A stretch of DNA of 64,000 bases from Mycoplasmopsis bovirhinis (GCF_900660515.1 NZ_LR214972.1:186001-250000), one strand, 5' to 3'. Positions 25,149 to 38,706 are shown, numbered from the stretch's first letter. A program made the numbers and translations. The notes: a model not told the origin generated them from the sequence alone.

Positions 25149-28100
25149 CTATCCTGTTATATTGAATTGGTAATCAATTGAAATAACTGCTTTACCAGTT
25201 TTTTGGTTGTTGTTATCTAATTGGTTAGTAATTTTAATTGGAGCTTGTGAGCTTGTTTTACCATTTTCAGAAATTGTTTCTAAGTCTCCTAAACTAAAGT
25301 TTGCGACAAAATTATACTTTTCATCAACAAATTCAAGAATATATGAATGTTTAGGCAGCAATAATGCATCACGGTATTTGCCCATAATTCCATAATCTGA
25401 AACTCACGAAGTATAACCTAAATCTTCAAGATGAACTTTTGAATTTGCATCACCTTGTTTTTGTAAGTAGAAAATATTATTAGTTTTGCTAATGTTAATT
25501 GGTAAGTATTTAACTTCTTGTGTTTCTAAGTCAGTAAATTTAACAAACTTAACTTTAGAAGCTAAATCATTTTTAATATAACCATACATTGCGACTGCAT
25601 CCATACCTCTATGACGGAAAATTCCAGAGATATTTCTTGAACCTACACCGTAATTAAGTAACTGTGAGATAAAGAAGGCTTTTGGACGTGAAGTTATTGC
25701 ATTACCCTCGAAATCTTTTAAACGGATTGTATTATCAATTACTTCGTTTCCTAAATCATCATAAAGTTCCATTCCAATAGTTAATTTTTGGAAACGATCT
25801 TTAAAGTATCCATTGTTTTTTGATAATAAATTACCAAAGTATGAAGAATTTCTAGTTTCACCATATGACATAAATGATTCTGCATCAGGTAAAGCTCTTC
25901 CTAAGGTTCTTAATTGCTCCAATGTTGCTTTAAGACTACTTTGAGCATCGATTGAAGTTAATTTTGCCAATTGAGCATTTCTTAAATTTTCATATTCTTT
26001 TTTCTCGTCTTCATTAGCAAAGGAAACTCTTTGTCCATTTACTAGTTTTCCATTATTAGATACTGCATCATCATATTCTTTGTATTTTTCGTAGTCAGCT
26101 TTACGATCTAGTAAATTTTGGTAAAAAGTTTTTTGAGTTACATATTTTTTATTTTCTAGGTATTGTGCATTTAATAAAGCATAAACTGAATCACTAATGC
26201 TTTTTTGGTTATTTTGACGATCTTTTCAAAAAGCAAGTCTGGTTGCATCAATAACATAATCAAGTCCAGTTTGTGCTTCGTTAACACCTTTAACGTAACT
26301 AGGTAATCCACCAAAATCATCTCAACTTGGAATATATGTAGTTTGTACATAATCACGTGTTAAAGTTTCAGAAAGGCTGTAAACATAGTCGGTAAACTTA
26401 TCATTAACTAAAGGTTCAACTCTAGTTAAGTTATAGTTTATAACATCACTTGAAGGATTTCCATCACTAAATAATGAGTAGTAAATTTCTTGGTTTTCTC
26501 CAGTTATACCAAGATAGTCAAACCACATTGAGTTACCAAGTAACCTCCATAAATCTTGACTATTTAAATTATTAACAATTTCTTCAACTTTATCTGGGTG
26601 ACTTATTCCAAAGTTTTCTTGCACGTATTTAACAAACATATCTTGAATATCTTTTACATCAAAAACTTTTACACTAGACGCTTTAGTTGGAGTAACTGTT
26701 TTATCAAGTACAAAACTTCGGGTAAATTGTGGATCATCAAAAGTTACCCCATATCTTTTACTAAAAATTGCACTATTATTAAGCAATTCTTTTGCAGGGT
26801 TGAAATTTTTCACAAAGCCAAAATGGTGAGATTTAATGAAACGTTCCATAATTTCATTAGCTAATAATTGTTCATAATTTAAAATCTCACTAATTCCTTG
26901 TTCATTAGCAGCTGCAGCTTTAAATAAATCAAAGTCAATTTTAGTTTTCACATAATCAATATCTCAATTATATGTTTCAGTTGCAGCATCAACTAATTTA
27001 GCTTTTGAATAATCAATTGAAATATATTCAAATAAATCAGCTAATGAAGTAAATGCTGGTGATTTATTAGTTTTACCTGCATCAGTAATTAAGGCAAATT
27101 TACCTTCTGGATAAGCTTCATAAAGACTTTTGCCATTAGTTAATGTTAAACGTCCTTTAAGGTTGTTTAAAACAATCTTTTTAAAGTTTTTATCAACATA
27201 TTCTTTATTCTTTGAGTATTGAAAGAATAATTCTGGATCTTGTAATTGATTATTATCATTTAAGAATAAGAAGTTATATTTAATTTGTGAATTAACATTT
27301 CTCATTCCTGTGAATATCCCACTAAAATTAACATGGAATGCAACCTGCATTTGTGAATTAATATAAGTACCTTGTCTTGCTAAATAATTAATTAAATTAT
27401 TGTGTCTTATATATGATTCAATGTGTAAATCACTTCAAGTAGTTCTTGGCATTGTATAGGACGCTTTAATTGCGTAATTATTATCTGATTGCTTATCTAC
27501 AAAGGCATATACATTATTAGATTGTGATAAATAATAGTATGAAAAATTATGTTGACTTTGGTTTAAATGCGGAACACTTGAATTAAGTAAATCAAAAACT
27601 TGACTCACTAAATTATTACTATTATCAATAGCTGTATATTCAAATGCATTTCTTGTGTTGTTTTGAGCAAAGATATTATTATAATCTGGATTTATTTCAG
27701 CTTGGTTAGTACGTGATAAGTATTTATCAAGTAATGTTTTGCTGTGCACACGATTGAAAAATCCTACTAAGTTTAACTTTGGATCCGCAGTAATAATTGT
27801 ATTTCCAGTATTTCAACCACTTTCAGATACAGTACGAGTAATTAAATCTTGAAAGCTCTTTCGAATAGTTGCAATTCTAGTTTGTACATAAGTTAATTCA
27901 GCTTGAGTTAATGGAGTATTTAAAGGAACATTTATCACAGGATTTCCATTTAAATCAAACATATTAATTGCTCTAACAACTGTGTTACCAGCTTCATTTT
28001 GTCCAAAAGTAACCGGATTCAATGAATATTCGTTTGGATTATTAGGATTAATTTGAACAGCTTTCTCTGTTAAATTAGTTCCTAATCCATCTTTTAATGA

Positions 28101-30503
28101 TGCAAGCAACTTACCAATTACAACGTCTTCAAATTGGAAATTATCTTTAGTTCCTGAGAATGATTTTAAAATTCCACCAATGTATGGATTTAAGGTTCCT
28201 GATTCTTCATCAAATGAATTAGCAATAAATAAATCGCCTAACTTCACATCACGAAGTTTAGCTGCTTTTTGTATTCCTTCAAAATCTTGTAAGAATCTAC
28301 GTTTAGGATTATTAATAATATTTGCAATATTTTGACGGTCATTATCTGCTGAACCTCAAATATCTTCTTTAGTTTCAACATATTTAGTTCCATCATTCTT
28401 AATGTAAGTGAATTTTAAGAAGCTTCCTTTTTCACTCTCATTACCAAGCGAGTTAACTCTCGTAACTTCAAGGTTAGTACGAGCATTTAAGTAATTTCTT
28501 AAAGCATCTATTGAATAATATGAAGATTCGTTTATTCCCCTGTTAGTTGAAAGACCTCCCACAAGAACAGCTTTAGAATTATCATTTAAAGCCTGGCTTG
28601 AATCTAAAGTAAAGTGGTGACCATATTCATGTGCTCCAACATATTTTAAGAAATCTGTTGGTAGACCATCAAAATCATCTAAGCTAGCAGCTAAGAGTAA
28701 AGGAATTCCGATGCGGTCTGAATCACTAAGACCATAAAAATCACCTTCTTCAATCGAATACTCGTAAACATAATCCTTATTTAATTTTTTCACAATGTGT
28801 GGACCATTAAGTTTGACTTTTAAATGAGGATATTTACGTAATACTCGGTTTATTAATCCATTGTATGTTTCAACGTACACTTGGTATTGACGAGTTTCTA
28901 ATCCTTTAAGTTGTTTACCCTCTGCATCAACCATCGTAACGTCTTCTGGTCCATATTGTAAAGCAGCAGGACTAATAGATCCACGGTAACCAATTGCAGC
29001 TTTGAACTCATCAAAAGCATTAAGCACATCATCAGTTAAATTTTTAGCATCAAATTCAATGTTTATATTCTTGTTAAATTGAGCTTTGAAAACACCATCA
29101 ACAACTGAAAAAGATTCAAGCTCAATTTCAAAGACATGTTCATCAATTTTATTATTTAGGTTGCTATCTTTAATAGCCTTTTTATTTTTATCTAAAGCTT
29201 CAGTTCTTGTTTGATATAAAGCTTGTTTATTACCGTTTTTAAAAATTCAAAATTTTTTCTTACTTTTATCTGAATTTTGCACATATGATTCGTAATCATA
29301 AAAATCAAGGAAGCTTTTTAAGTTTGCATCTAAAATTGTTTTAAATGTTTCATATGCAGAGAATCAAAATGGATCTTTATCTTCTGATTTCATTACATAT
29401 GTATGTTGAGTTCCATCCCCAAATTCAAAAACAATACTCATAGTTGTTTGCACTTGATTAAGTTGGACATTAACAACTTTAGCTTTTTGGAATTTTCTTT
29501 GTGCATTTGCATTAGATGAATTTTTAAAAATCTCTAAATATTTGTTACCTTCATTTTCGTCTAAGAAGTTATTTTTAATAAATGTTTTCAAACTGTCTAC
29601 TGTACTATTAGTTGGAATAACAAAAGTTCCATGTCCCTCAGCCTTTTCTTGTTGGGTTAAGGCAAAATCAGTTTCTTTCTTAGCTTCATTTGGTAAAACT
29701 AAAAACTCCTGTCCAATTAAATTAGTTGGATTATTTAGTTTTACAAAATATTTACCACTATTATTTTTTAAGGCAGTGGCAGCTGGAATATTTTCTAAGA
29801 AACTATCTAAATTGGCTTTAGATACCTTGTCATCAAACAATGAATATGTTAGTGCATCAACAGCATTACCTTGTCCTTGGCTAGTTGAATAAATTGGCAT
29901 TGAACCAAAGAAAGCATCAGGGAAGAATTTAATTTCACTACTTTCTTTATGTAATGAAGCATGTGAACCTAAAGTAATTGAATTACCATTTTGCTCAACT
30001 CCTTGGACAATTCTAAAACTATCAAGTGTTAAAAGGTCTGGGCCTCATGAAACATTGTTAAAAAATCATAAAGTAAATTCAATGAATTGTTTTGGTTTAA
30101 CGGCTAGAACATATTCATTGTAAAAACTAAATGAACCATACTTAACTTGTAAAATAAAACTTTCATTAAAAAGTTCATAATAAATTTTGAAAAACTGGTC
30201 AAAATCATATCATGTCTTAGGGTCAGTAACAAAGGCAAATTTGTCATATGTTTCATTAACTGTTGCAACGATTCTTGACTTTGACGGGTTAAGAATAGCA
30301 ATTTCAGGTTTTAGCTTATTTTGTTCATCGCGAATTTGAGAAAAATCATTTCTTAATTCTCGTTGAGTGAATCCTGAATAAGTTCCATTAAGTTCATCAG
30401 AATTTTTAGCATAAGCAAACATACCTCCAACTGTTGAACCAGATACTAAGGTAATTAAACCTGCAGATAATAGAACTTTGGTTTTTAAACTTAATTTTTT
30501 CAT
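25149..30503 (-). CDS. PDxFFG-type giant surface protein with a zinc-metalloprotease motif
   Basis: 1784 residues. A signal or anchor segment (VLLSAGLITLVSGSTVGGMFAYA) is followed by a huge extracellular region. The motif PDAFFG at about residues 195-200 matches the mycoplasma family named after PDxFFG. HEYGHH at residues 625-630 (within YVGAHEYGHHFTLD) is a HEXXH zinc-protease signature; a nearby possible third ligand was not established. It is transcribed in the same direction as oppA only eight bases away and probably shares its mRNA. A role as a secreted or surface peptidase feeding the Opp importer is inference. Many TGA-coded Trp residues fragment it under the standard code. Confidence 0.85.
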
Positions 30504-30673
30504 TTGTACCTCATTTCTTTCAATTTAGTAAACTGTAATCTACATTTTATGATATTTATATTATATATAAATATATTTTATATTTTACCATAAAATTTAA
30601 GAAAATCATAGTAATTTATTTTTTAGTTTTGGTGCTTTATTTTACTTTATTTATCACTTTATTAGGAGGTAAA

Positions 30674-33358
30674 ATGACAATAAAGCTAAAAAATACATTA
30701 AAACTTTTATTAGTAGTTGGAACTTTAGGCGCAGCTGCTGGTAGCATCCCCTTAGTTATCAACTTTGTAAAAAAAACTCCAGTTGAAGAACAAAAACCAA
30801 GAACAATTAATTGATCTATAAGTATATCGACTTTATCTAATGAACTAAAAGGGCTAATTCAAGAAGTAAAAACATCCCAAGAATCCTATCAAAATCAAAT
30901 CGATAAATATAATCAATCAATTGAAGAAAATAATGCAAAAATAGTCCAAGCTAAAACTAAACTTAATGAAACAACACAAAAAAATCAGCTACTATCAAAT
31001 CATGATCTAAATATAGAAGTTATTAATAATCATTTTAATTCATTAATTGAATTAGTTAATAATGACATATTTAAGCAAAACTTAGTAAAGTATATTCATG
31101 ATATTGATCCTAGTTTAAAAGAAAGTAGTGAATTTTACAAAAAAATTAAACCAACGAAAGAAAATTCGTTATATATCATTAAAGACATTATTACTAAAAA
31201 CAATGAATTAAAAAAATTAATCGATAATAACCAAAATTTCTTTAGCAATTCAAAACATAACCTGGAAACTTCTGAAAAGCTTGATACATTAGCTGACCAG
31301 TTTTTAAAAAGAATTAATTCTATTAATGAAGGTCAATTAACTATTTCTGCCACTAGAGATTTCTTATTAATGTATGAAAGATTTTTAAAAACAATTAAGA
31401 ATAATCAATATATTAAAGAATTTAGTCCTGAAATATTAACTTTAGAAACAAATATTGCTGAAAAAGAAATTGACAATTCACAAAATAAAACTAAGCTAGC
31501 CTCAGGTGCTATTAGTTTATTAAATGTCCTTGCTTTGTATAATAATGAAATTACTAATTATATTAATGAAAATATTGCTAAATTAAATACTTTAATTATT
31601 GATAATGTTCAAGAATCACAAATTACAAGTATCTATTTAGAAACAATTCAAAGTTTAAGCATTTACCAAAAGCAATTTAATTCTGATTATAAAAATATTT
31701 TAAATACACTTAAAACAACTTTTGCATCTAACCAAGAATTAATTGCTAAATTAGATGAATATCACGAAGATTTCAACAACTTAACAAAAGAATTAGATAA
31801 AAATCTTCGCTCAGGAACTACTGAAGAGCAACTGCGTATATCAGCAAACAATATTAATATTACTTCACAAAAAATAACTAGTTCATTTGCTAGTTTATTA
31901 GAATTATTTTCAAATAAACTAGCAAATGAATATCAAAAACTTACAGAAAATTATCAATTACTAAAAGAAGATAATTTACAATACCAAAATAAAGTTGCTC
32001 AAATTGAAGCATTAAAACAAAAAATGAAACTTACTCAAGATGAAATTGAAGTATTAGAAAATGAAATTATTAAAATTAGAAATTCAAAAGAAATTGTTCC
32101 AGAAATTGCCGAATTAAATATACAAATTGCAAACCAAGATATAAATAAAAAAACTAAAGAAATTAAGGAATTCAAAGAACAAATTATTAACACACAAGAA
32201 GAAGCAAATAATTTAGAAAACAATATCAAGCAAAAAACTTTAGAAATTAATACCATTATTAATCAAAATAACATACTTTTTATTAATAGTAGTTATTTCC
32301 AAAATATTCTAAAACGAAATTTATCACAAATTCAAAGTTTAACAAACGAAATAAAAATTTTAACATTAAGAAATAATTACAATGAAAATAAAAATAAAGA
32401 GCTCGAAATATTACTTGATAAACGACAAAAACATAGTGATCTTTTGACAACTCAAGTTTCTGAATTAAATGATGAAATTTTAACTAAACAAGAAGATATT
32501 AAAATACTAAAAGAAGAAATAGTTGTTTTAAATAAACAAAATGAAGAACAAAATAACGAAAATTTAGATCTTCAAAGAGAAATTAACCGGAAAAATACTA
32601 AAATATTAGAACTAGAAAATGAAGTTTTATTATTAAAAAATCAAATTAATGAATTAAATATTGTTATTGCACAAAAAGAAGATTTAATTGATCAATTAAC
32701 TATTGAAAATCAAAACCTTAATAATGAATTAATCAAAGAAAAAAATCAAAAAGAAGAAACTCAAAGACAAAATAATCTATTGCAAAACCAAAAAGATAAT
32801 TTAGCAAATCAAAACAATGCATTGCAAGGCGAATTAAACAACCAAAATGCCTTAATAAATCAATTAAGACAAGAAAATGCGGATTTAAATCGTCAAATAT
32901 CTCAGCAAAACCAAATTATTAATAATTTAAACAAACAAAACCAAAATAATAACAACCGTATTAATGAACTAGTTAAAGAACTTGACCAAGAAATAATTAA
33001 AAACAATCAGCTTGTTGCTGAAAATTTAAACCATACTAATGCATTAAAACAAGCAAATAATCTAATTAAAACACTTGAAAGTCAAGTGACAAACTTAAAA
33101 CAAACTATTACTAGCTTAGAAGCAACAAATGCATCACTTCGAAACAAGGTAACTAATGCATTAGGTAAATTAGAAAATATCCTAAAACAATTGAATAATT
33201 ATAAGGCTACATTCACATTACAACCAACTTCACAAACAATTACCAATTATACAAGGTATGAAAATCGGATTGCTTACGAAATTTCATATAATTCCTTAAA
33301 TACCTTAAGAACAACTATAATTAATTTACTTAATGAAGTATTAAATATTTTAAGGTAA
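30674..33358 (+). CDS. Long coiled-coil protein with an N-terminal membrane anchor
   Basis: 894 residues, no family recognised. A basic start and hydrophobic stretch (TLKLLLVVGTLGAAAGSIPLVINFV) suggest an uncleaved anchor or signal. From about residue 60 to 840 it is almost entirely Lys/Glu/Gln/Asn-rich heptads predicting a very long coiled coil (for example LLQNQKDNLANQNNALQ). The short end (about 50 residues, TFTLQPTSQTITNYTRYENR) is non-coiled. ATG at 30674 follows TTAGGAGG; an upstream in-frame ATG at 30629 lies before that site and is rejected. The single TGA Trp at 30812 falls just after the anchor. A structural or adhesive surface role is possible but not shown. Confidence 0.85.
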
Positions 33359-33370
33359 AAAAGTAATTTA

Positions 33371-33408
33371 AAACTTAACGTAGGTAATGACCTATGTTAA
33401 GTTTTTTA
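33371..33408 (+). terminator. Terminator of the coiled-coil gene
   Basis: Long hairpin AAACTTAACGTAGGT / ACCTATGTTAAGTTT with an AATG loop, followed by TTTT. It lies 12 bases after the stop codon. Confidence 0.9.
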
Positions 33409-33413
33409 GTATT

Positions 33414-33440
33414 AAAAATACTCAGATTGATATCTGAATA
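33414..33440 (-). terminator. Terminator of the potABCD operon
   Basis: Inverted repeat TCAGAT / ATCTGA at 33422-33438 followed on the minus strand by GTATTTTTAA. It lies between two convergent genes. Confidence 0.6.
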
Positions 33441-33456
33441 TTAGTGTTTTAACTTA

Positions 33457-35532
33457 TTATGATTTAGTTTTATTAAAATAATAAGTGGTTATTTTTGATT
33501 GTAATTCATCAGAAACAGGTTGAATGTTTTCGTGGATTATTCCAGTTTTATTATTGATTTCGTATAAATTAATTGCAGTTTCATCATGACCACTAATTGG
33601 ATCTAAAAAATAGTTTTGCAACACTTGCTCATAATCAGAAATATTTGTAGGTACATAATTTACATAATCAAAATTCGTAAAATTATATTTATCTTTAATT
33701 GTACTAAAATCCAAGATAGCAATCTTACGTGCTAAAAATAGACCAATAAAATCTTTTTTCTCTTTTAATGTCGAATGTTTACTTAAAGCTTCTTTAAGTT
33801 CTTCTAAATTGGAACTAATAAATTCATATATTAATGCTTTTTCAAAACTATCGTATGAATTTTGGTATTCAATAGCTTTTTTTGATTCCTCAATATTGTT
33901 TATGGCAAGTTGATAAAAATCACTTAAATTCGCATCAAGGTAATTTTTAATAATCTTAACAAATAAATTAATACGATCACTAAAATCTACTTTCTGGTTA
34001 TTTTGATAATTTTCTTGAATTGCTAAATATTCATCATATGATGCCTTGTTTTCTTCTGAGGATAAATCTATAAGATTAGTAAATTTACTAATGAACTGAT
34101 TTAAATATTCTTGATTTAAGCTTGCTGTTTCTAATTCAGAAAGTTCATTAATTTTTAATTCTTTTCAATTAGTTGCTAATCTTTTAAACATTGTTTTAGT
34201 TTGCATATGAGTAAAATCAACTTGATTAGTTCCTAAGCGTAATTCTTTAATAGCATTATTTTCCAATAATGCTTTATATGAATTAATAATATCAATAGTT
34301 CCTTGGAAAAAACTTTCTGAAACTTTTTGTGCATATTTTTTTGCATTTTCTTTTGAAACACCAGAAGAAATAACTAGTCCATCAAGTAATAAAATATTAT
34401 TTTTTGGTTTTATTGCTCTAATGTGTCCATCTTCAACTAAATTGGGAAAATTATCTTTACCATAATATGCATCAATAGCATCACCATTATACATAATAGC
34501 AACATTAACATCATTACGCGAAGGGTTAATTAAATCATTAACTATCTCTAAGCCATCACCTTTAAATGCAATATGATTTGCATCTTTAATGTTATAACCA
34601 GTACCATCATTAATTAAATCAGCAAAAGCATCAATTAAAATTTTATACGTTTCATTACCATCTGTTTCATTATCTAAAACATATCCTGTAAAGTTATTTT
34701 CAGTTCTCCCTGTAGGTAAAGGTCAATATGATGAACCATACATCATATTATCTCTAATTGAATCTGTAATATATCATTTATTAAAGTTATTTAAAGACAT
34801 AATCTTTAAAACATTAACTAATGATAAAGGATCTTTAATATCATTATTTTGAAAAGTATTTTTGTATTTTTCGAAATCAATTGATCCATTGCCAGTAGCG
34901 TTGTCTACTGCTATAGGATTTTTCTTAATATTATAGCTAACAACCATATCTTGTGAAAAATATGGATAGAAGTATTCTCAAAGCTCATTATCGTCTTCAA
35001 GTTTATATTTTAGTAAATGATCCCAAATTTCAGGTCTTAAGGTTAATTTCACAAATTGTTTAATTAACTGTTTTTTGTTAAATGCTTCACTAAGCTCTTT
35101 TTTATAGGTTTCTTGTTCTGTTATTGAATAATTAGTAAAATCTTGTGAATTAACAAGAGTTTTTAATTTATCATATTCTAAAAAACCTTCAAGTTCTTCA
35201 AGTCCTAATAAGCTAGCATAGTCAATTTTTCCTATTAGTTTTTTACGAACTAATTCAGCAGCTAAAAAGTCTGATCCAATTCCAGCTACTGCTTTATTAT
35301 TTATTAAAGCAGTACTAAATTGGTTTATTTCGTCAAATTCTTTATAGTCAAATGTTTCATTTAATTTATCAATGTTATCACTTGACATATAAGATTTATA
35401 GTTATAAAAACTTGGTTTAAATTTTTTGGTTAATTTAGTTGATAAAACAGCTGTAAAAATTCCTGCAACACTTAAAATTCCACTTGAAACTAATACTTTA
35501 TTTTTATGAGTTTTTCAAAAATTCTTTTTCAT
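33457..35532 (-). CDS. potD: Spermidine/putrescine transporter substrate-binding protein, PotD-like
   Basis: 691 residues, about twice PotD of other bacteria. A membrane anchor (VLVSSGILSVAGIFTAVLS) without a lipobox Cys starts the protein. Binding-protein features are seen in AINNKAVAGIGSDF-like, VAIMYNGDAIDAYYG and the helix pair that follows; the second half is Lys/Glu/Asn-rich and predicted helical, without a known match. Position behind potC (TAATG overlap) fixes the identity more than sequence. Polyamine as substrate is inferred from the operon. Confidence 0.82.
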
Positions 35533-36317
35533 TATTTTTTAGATTTATATACTGCGTAAGCGATATTTGAAATTAAAACAATAAATAGTACTATTGAACC
35601 AAGCACTAACCCTCAAGGTTCAAAAGCCCCTTCATATAATTTAGTTCCTAACGTAGAAGTATTTGACACAGTTCGAGTAATAATAAAATCATCAAAACTA
35701 AAAACTGAGCTTACTACTAGTACAGTAATAATTGAAGGGATCATGTACACTAAATATGTTTTAACTCATGATTTAAATTTTGAATAACCTAGATCTTGTG
35801 AAGCTTCATATAAGTTGTTGTTAAATTTTTCACTTCTTGGCAACATTAATAAAATACCATAAGGCAGTGTCATAACAGTATGACCAACAATTACCCGGCC
35901 AAAACCTTCGCTATCAACAGCAACGATACCAAAAAATGAACTAAAAACTAAAACTAGTCCAATGGCAGTAATATTATCAGGGTTTATTAGTGGAATATTT
36001 GAAGTAACTGAAAGAGTTGTTCTAAGTAATTTATTTTTACGTCGGTAAATTGCATAAACAGTTGCTAAACTTAAACTAATTACTAGTACACTAACAATAA
36101 ATCCAAGTAAAATGGTATTAATTAAACTTAAATCACGACCAGCATCAAAAAGACCTTTTCAATTTTCAAAGGTACTTCCAACTCAAGTAGGGTTAAATTC
36201 ACCTTTTGGTGTGGGTTTGTTAAAACTAAATACAACACCAAAAACAAGCGGAACATAAATAAAAGCTAAAATAAGATAAATATAACTACTTCTTAAAAAG
36301 CTAGTAACTTTATTCAT
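35532..36317 (-). CDS. potC: Spermidine/putrescine transporter permease PotC
   Basis: 261 residues. Six membrane helices, and the family cytoplasmic EAA loop ASQDLGYSKFKSWVKTYLVYMIP. Also seen: VYVPLVFGVVFSFN at the N-terminus and SFDDFIITRTVS near the end, both typical of PotC. ATG lies eight bases inside potB, after an AAAGGAG site. Confidence 0.92.
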
Positions 36318-37143
36318 AGTGTGCTCCTTTTTTAAGTTTAAAAATAAGCTTAGGAACTATTTGTAATAATGAATAAAGTCCAATAAATATAGCTGAAACA
36401 ACAATAACAAGCATTGAACCACTACTTAAATCATATTTATTACCAGGGTTAATCTTGGAATTGATTACAATTCCAATTAATTGTTTTTGTGAACCATCTG
36501 GCAATAATTTAGCACTAACAATAAAAGTTGTTGCACTAGATAAAAAGATTATTCCTAATCCACTTAAAATAGCTTTAGTTCCATAAGGAATGACAACTTT
36601 AAAAATTGTTGCAATTAAGCCATAACCTAAATCATGACTTGCTTCAATAATGTTTTTTGGCATATCTTTAAAAACAGTATATAAGGGCATAACCATCAAA
36701 GGAATATTAAGATAAGTTAATCCAAAAATAATGAAAAATTCGTTATTTAATGATTTAGGATTTGTAGCTAAAACTGCTAAAGCTAAACCTTTAATTGAGT
36801 AAATTCTAGCTACAGTAAAAATAGCAAGAGGACTAATCATTAAACTTAGTGCAAAGATTTTGAATAGTTTAGATTTTGAAGTTGAGACAAAATATGCATA
36901 AGGAAAACCAATTAATAAACATAAAATTGACGATATAACTCCAATTCATAATGATCTAAAGATAATATTTCAAGTATTTGAATCTTTAATTAAAACATAT
37001 GCATCAAAATCAGTTGTTGAAAACGCACTAATAACAATCATTAAAATTGGTAATAAAATTAAAAAAATTGCTAAAAATAAGTATGGTAAAAATAAATATG
37101 CTTTTTTGTCAAAAGTAAAAAGTGCTTTAATTTTTGAACTCAT
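36310..37143 (-). CDS. potB: Spermidine/putrescine transporter permease PotB
   Basis: 277 residues. First permease of the pair, with about six membrane helices (LFLPYLFLAIFLILLPILMIV at the start). The EAA loop reads IEASHDLGYGLIATIFKVVIP. Its ATG overlaps the end of potA by 17 bases. Confidence 0.92.
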
Positions 37144-38512
37144 TATGATTGTAATCTCACTTAGGATCTTTTTTCATTAAATGAATTGAATCAATAGTTC
37201 AACTTAAATATACTGTTTCATTTAATTCAAATTTTTTAGCAGTTTCAACATTAAAGATATTTCCATCATTAGCTTCAATTTTTAAATAGTAATAGCTTCC
37301 TCTGTATGAAACATCAATAACTTCACCAACTATCTTACCATCTTTTTTAACTTGAGTTCCACTAGTAATATCAATATCTTCAGGACGAATTAAAACATCT
37401 ACTTCAGTATTTTTTGGAAATTCATCATCTTCGTGAATAGTCTTATATTTTCGACCAAATAATTTAACATTTCCATCTTCAGCCATTTTAGCGCTAAAAA
37501 CATTTGAATCACCAATAAATTTAGCCACTCAAATATTAACTGGGTAGTCGTAAATATTTTTAGGAGTATCATATTGTTCAATTATTCCATCACGCATAAT
37601 TGCAATTCGATCAGATAATTCTAAAGCTTCATCTTGGTCATGAGTTACGAAAATAAAAGTTAAGCCAAGTTCTTGTTGTACGCTTCTAAGCAATACTTGC
37701 ATTCTTTGACGAATTTTAGCATCTAAGGCACTAAGAGGTTCATCTAAAAGTAAAATTTCAGGCTCAATTACGAGGCTACGGGCTAAAGCAACACGTTGCT
37801 TCATTCCTCCAGAAAGTTCTGAAATAGATTTAGTTTCATTTCCTGATAATCCAACTATTTCAATAATACGCTTCGTTTTTTCATTTAACTCATCTTTAGT
37901 CATGCGGCGCTTGAAATATTTGTTTTCATAATCTTGAACCTTTAAGTCTACGAAGTTTTCTCAATATGAATATTTAAAATCTGAATCATCAAGCCAGCTT
38001 TGACGTTTGTTAAATTTAAAAGTACCAGGTTTTAAAGTTTGTAATTCTTCTAAATATTTATCTTGAATTTTATCAAGTTCAACCATTTTAGCTTTTGCTT
38101 TTGCTTCTCAAGCTACCTTTTTTTTCTCAAGTTCATTTAATCGGTAGCTACTTACAGTATCTTTTGGAACTCTCTTAAGCTTAAGTCCATATAAAATATT
38201 TCCATAAACATTTAAATGGGTAAATAAAGCGTAATCTTGAAAAATTGTTGAAACATTTCTTTTGTGAGGTGAGAGATCTTTAATGTCACGGCCATTAAAT
38301 TTAATCTCTCCCCGTGTTGCCCATTCAAAACCACCAATTAATCTTAAAATAGTAGTTTTTCCTGAACCAGAAGGGCCAAGTAAGGTGACAAATTCACCAC
38401 GATTAATTTTTAAATCAATGTTATTTAAAACTGTTTTATTGTTGTCAAATGTTTTGACAATATTTTTTAATTCTATAATGTGTTTGATATTCTTTTTATT
38501 ATTTGTTTTCAA
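37127..38512 (-). CDS. potA: Spermidine/putrescine transporter ATPase PotA
   Basis: 461 residues. Cytoplasmic ATPase of the polyamine importer. Walker [11 protein letters not shown] loop [14 protein letters not shown], signature [15 protein letters not shown], Walker [13 protein letters not shown], switch His VTHDQDEAL, and a C-terminal regulatory TOBE-like domain ([10 protein letters not shown]). A lysine-rich insertion of about 90 residues lies between the Q loop and signature ([20 protein letters not shown] to [12 protein letters not shown]). The start is TTG at 38512, five bases after GAAAGGAG; the frame offers no better ATG. Confidence 0.94.
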
Positions 38513-38577
38513 TTTGCTCCTTTCTAACTATAATCTAAAAATTATTAGTTAAAGGGGAGACGGTATCAAAAAGATTC

Positions 38578-38601
38578 TCGCAATATTCTTCCCTATTGCA
38601 A
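38578..38601 (-). promoter_or_regulatory. Stable hairpin in the long potA leader
   Basis: An 8-bp stem (TTGCAATA pairing with TATTGCGA) with an 8-base loop lies in the leader. A TATAAT box at 38699-38704 predicts a leader near 180 bases, long for this genome. It also holds a direct repeat of GATTTTACA. It is not followed by a T run, so it is not a terminator. A regulatory RNA is possible; no known riboswitch class was recognised. Confidence 0.4.
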
Positions 38602-38706
38602 GGTGCGCAAGGATATAAAATTTCAGTAAAGAGGTTTAAGATATTTTTAATCTGTAAAATCTTTTGTAAAATCATTGTCCTTTTCATAATTGTTTTATAT
38701 TATATA

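Noticed and set aside
31370-33358. Separate gene starting at the first ATG of this part
   Set aside because: It is the rest of the coiled-coil protein; TGA at 30812 is Trp and the frame is continuous from 30674.
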